6,811 bases of DNA, taken from the NCBI GenBank assembly GCA_017353825.1, contig JAFMSC010000239.1:1-6811 (forward strand). The letters run 5' to 3'. A model generated the notes under the pieces. That model was not told where the DNA came from and searched no databases. It saw only the letters and a program-made list of their open reading frames with translations. Position 1 is the first letter of the stretch; each line of letters begins with the position of its first letter. This document shows, piece by piece, positions 6,070 to 6,811 of this stretch. The translations under genes were made by a program, and so were the position numbers. Source of the DNA: Hyphomicrobiaceae bacterium. Its GTDB lineage: Bacteria; Pseudomonadota; Alphaproteobacteria; Rhizobiales; Hyphomicrobiaceae.

Positions 6070-6074
6070 CACGC

Positions 6075-6515
6075 TTGCGCTATCTCCACACCATGGTCCG
6101 CATCAGCGACGTGGACAAGAGCCTCGACTTCTACTGCAACAAGCTCGGCATGCGCGAAGTGCGGCGCACGGATAGCGAGGCGGGGCGCTACACCTTGATC
6201 TTCCTGGCCGCGCCGGAGGACACCGGCCGTGCCAGCACCGAGAAGGCCCCGCTGCTGGAGCTGACCTACAACTGGGACCCGGAGGTCTACGGCGAGGGCC
6301 GCAACTTCGGGCACCTGGCCTTCGAGGTGGATGACATCTACGCCACCTGCGAGCGCCTGGCGAGGTCGGGCGTCACCATCAACCGCCCGCCGCGCGATGG
6401 CCGCATGGCCTTCATCCGCTCGCCCGACAACGTCTCCATCGAGTTGTTGCAGAAGGGTGAGGCCAGGCCCAAGGCCGAGCCCTGGGCGTCCATGCCCAAT
6501 ACCGGCAAATGGTGA
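6075..6515 (+). CDS. gloA: Lactoylglutathione lyase (glyoxalase I)
   Basis: 146-residue cytosolic VOC-fold metalloenzyme. It isomerises the hemithioacetal of methylglyoxal and glutathione to S-lactoylglutathione, the first step of methylglyoxal detoxification. Two beta-alpha-beta-beta-beta modules are seen: LHTMVRISDVDKSLDFYCNKLGM (4-26) through LLELTYNW (60-67), and FGHLAFEVDDIYATCERL (78-95) through SPDNVSIELLQ (116-126). All four expected metal ligands are present: His5, Glu62, His80 and Glu123, the pattern of Ni/Co-dependent bacterial GloA. The length is near the E. coli enzyme (135), with a short Pro/Lys-rich tail (127-146) ending in ASMPNTGKW. TTG is used as start codon, fixed by the ribosome binding site and by the need for His5. 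It appears to be a single-gene unit, convergent with the following phosphatase. Confidence 0.96.
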   Translation: MRYLHTMVRISDVDKSLDFYCNKLGMREVRRTDSEAGRYTLIFLAAPEDTGRASTEKAPLLELTYNWDPEVYGEGRNFGHLAFEVDDIYATCERLARSGVTINRPPRDGRMAFIRSPDNVSIELLQKGEARPKAEPWASMPNTGKW

Positions 6516-6572
6516 TACCCGCGTACGGCCAACTGGGTCAGGTGCGGGAGCGGGGGGGAACTCGCGAGCGCC

Positions 6573-6811
6573 TCACGCCCTCTTAAGGGCAACGCCGCCG
6601 GCGCTCGCAACCTCGGTACGCCAGGTCGGGCGCCGGTTCACCGTAACGATGCGCCACAGGCCGCCGTTGCCGTCGGCGGTGAGGTGGTCGAGCCGCGTGA
6701 GCGAGCAGTTGTCGGCCGAGAACGCCAGCGCAGCCTGGGGCGCCAGCCCCAGCGCCAGCGCGATCGCGGCGCGGATCGTACCGCCATGTGTGACCGCCAC
6801 TATGTCCCGCC
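6573..6811 (-). CDS. Histidine phosphatase family protein, C-terminal part (cut by window edge)
   Basis: 78 residues are visible before the TGA stop, with the 5' part beyond base 6811. DIVAVTHGGTIRAAIALALG carries the second conserved His (THGGT) of the phosphoglycerate-mutase-like phosphatase fold. FSADNCSLTRLDHL and GLWRIVTVNRRP follow, as usual near the C-terminus of small bacterial members (about 190-200 residues). The N-terminal RHG motif, whose His forms the phospho-enzyme, is not visible, so activity and substrate cannot be judged. Family members include CobC-like, GpmB-like and broad phosphatases. A GTG at 6800 inside this segment is not the start, because the frame stays open to the window end and the strand before THGG is part of the fold. 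It is convergent with gloA across a 57-bp gap in which I see no clear terminator. Confidence 0.88.
   Translation of the reverse strand, partial: RDIVAVTHGGTIRAAIALALGLAPQAALAFSADNCSLTRLDHLTADGNGGLWRIVTVNRRPTWRTEVASAGGVALKRA

Larger units (their letters stand above)
5560..6074. other. Divergent intergenic region, about 515 bp, no gene
   Basis: It separates the minus-strand cold-shock gene from plus-strand gloA. Positions 5701-5880 are about 47% GC by hand count, well below the flanking genes. It holds possible promoters in both directions, the inverted repeats listed separately, the 8-bp palindrome GTTGCAAC (6016-6023), and AGGTCC as a direct repeat at 6041 and 6055 just before the gloA ribosome binding site. 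The open frames here (TTG 5748 to 6014 on plus; 5733-5942 on minus) lack ribosome binding sites and protein-like composition. I recognise no tRNA, tmRNA, 6S or SRP RNA. Confidence 0.7.

Noticed and set aside
6577..6590. Hairpin GCCCT-CTTA-AGGGC near the gloA/phosphatase junction
   Set aside because: It lies inside the last codons of the phosphatase gene, has a 5-bp stem and no T run on either strand.

Overview
The window looks like chromosomal DNA from a high-GC alphaproteobacterium, probably Hyphomicrobiales or Rhodospirillales. This rests on GC-rich codon use, a double cold-shock-domain protein of the type common in that group, and the residue pattern of ProA. It carries six genes: two cut by the window edges and four complete. 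Most of it is ordinary core or housekeeping sequence. I see no insertion sequence, CRISPR array, phage gene, tRNA or rRNA, and no convincing new multi-gene system.

Layout, left to right. (1) 1-1185 (+): proA, lacking roughly its first 20-30 codons. (2) 1186-1334: a gap with a strong bulged inverted repeat. (3) 1335-2777 and 2792-3550 (+): an NfeD-type membrane serine protease and a slipin/stomatin, 14 nt apart and surely one operon; this is a widely conserved membrane-quality-control pair. (4) 3551-3682: a convergent gap with an intergenic palindromic element and four tandem 15-bp units, each containing CCTAGG; the last unit contains the stop codon of the next gene. (5) 3680-4747 (-): an NADPH-dependent reductase of the PRISE / progesterone 5-beta-reductase-like SDR family. 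(6) 4748-4959: a gap holding a second, diverged copy of the palindromic element. (7) 4960-5559 (-): a 199-residue protein with two cold-shock domains. (8) 5560-6074: a 515-bp divergent promoter region with a locally AT-rich stretch, several inverted repeats and no credible gene. (9) 6075-6515 (+): gloA (glyoxalase I), starting at TTG behind a near-consensus ribosome binding site. (10) 6573-6811 (-): the C-terminal end of a histidine phosphatase.

Only the nfeD-slipin pair is clearly functionally linked. ProA (proline synthesis), GloA (methylglyoxal detoxification), the cold-shock protein and the reductase look like independent genes. The features most worth a second look are non-coding: the CCTAGG tandem array, the two related intergenic palindromes, the inverted repeat ahead of nfeD, and the structured AT-rich region between the cold-shock gene and gloA.
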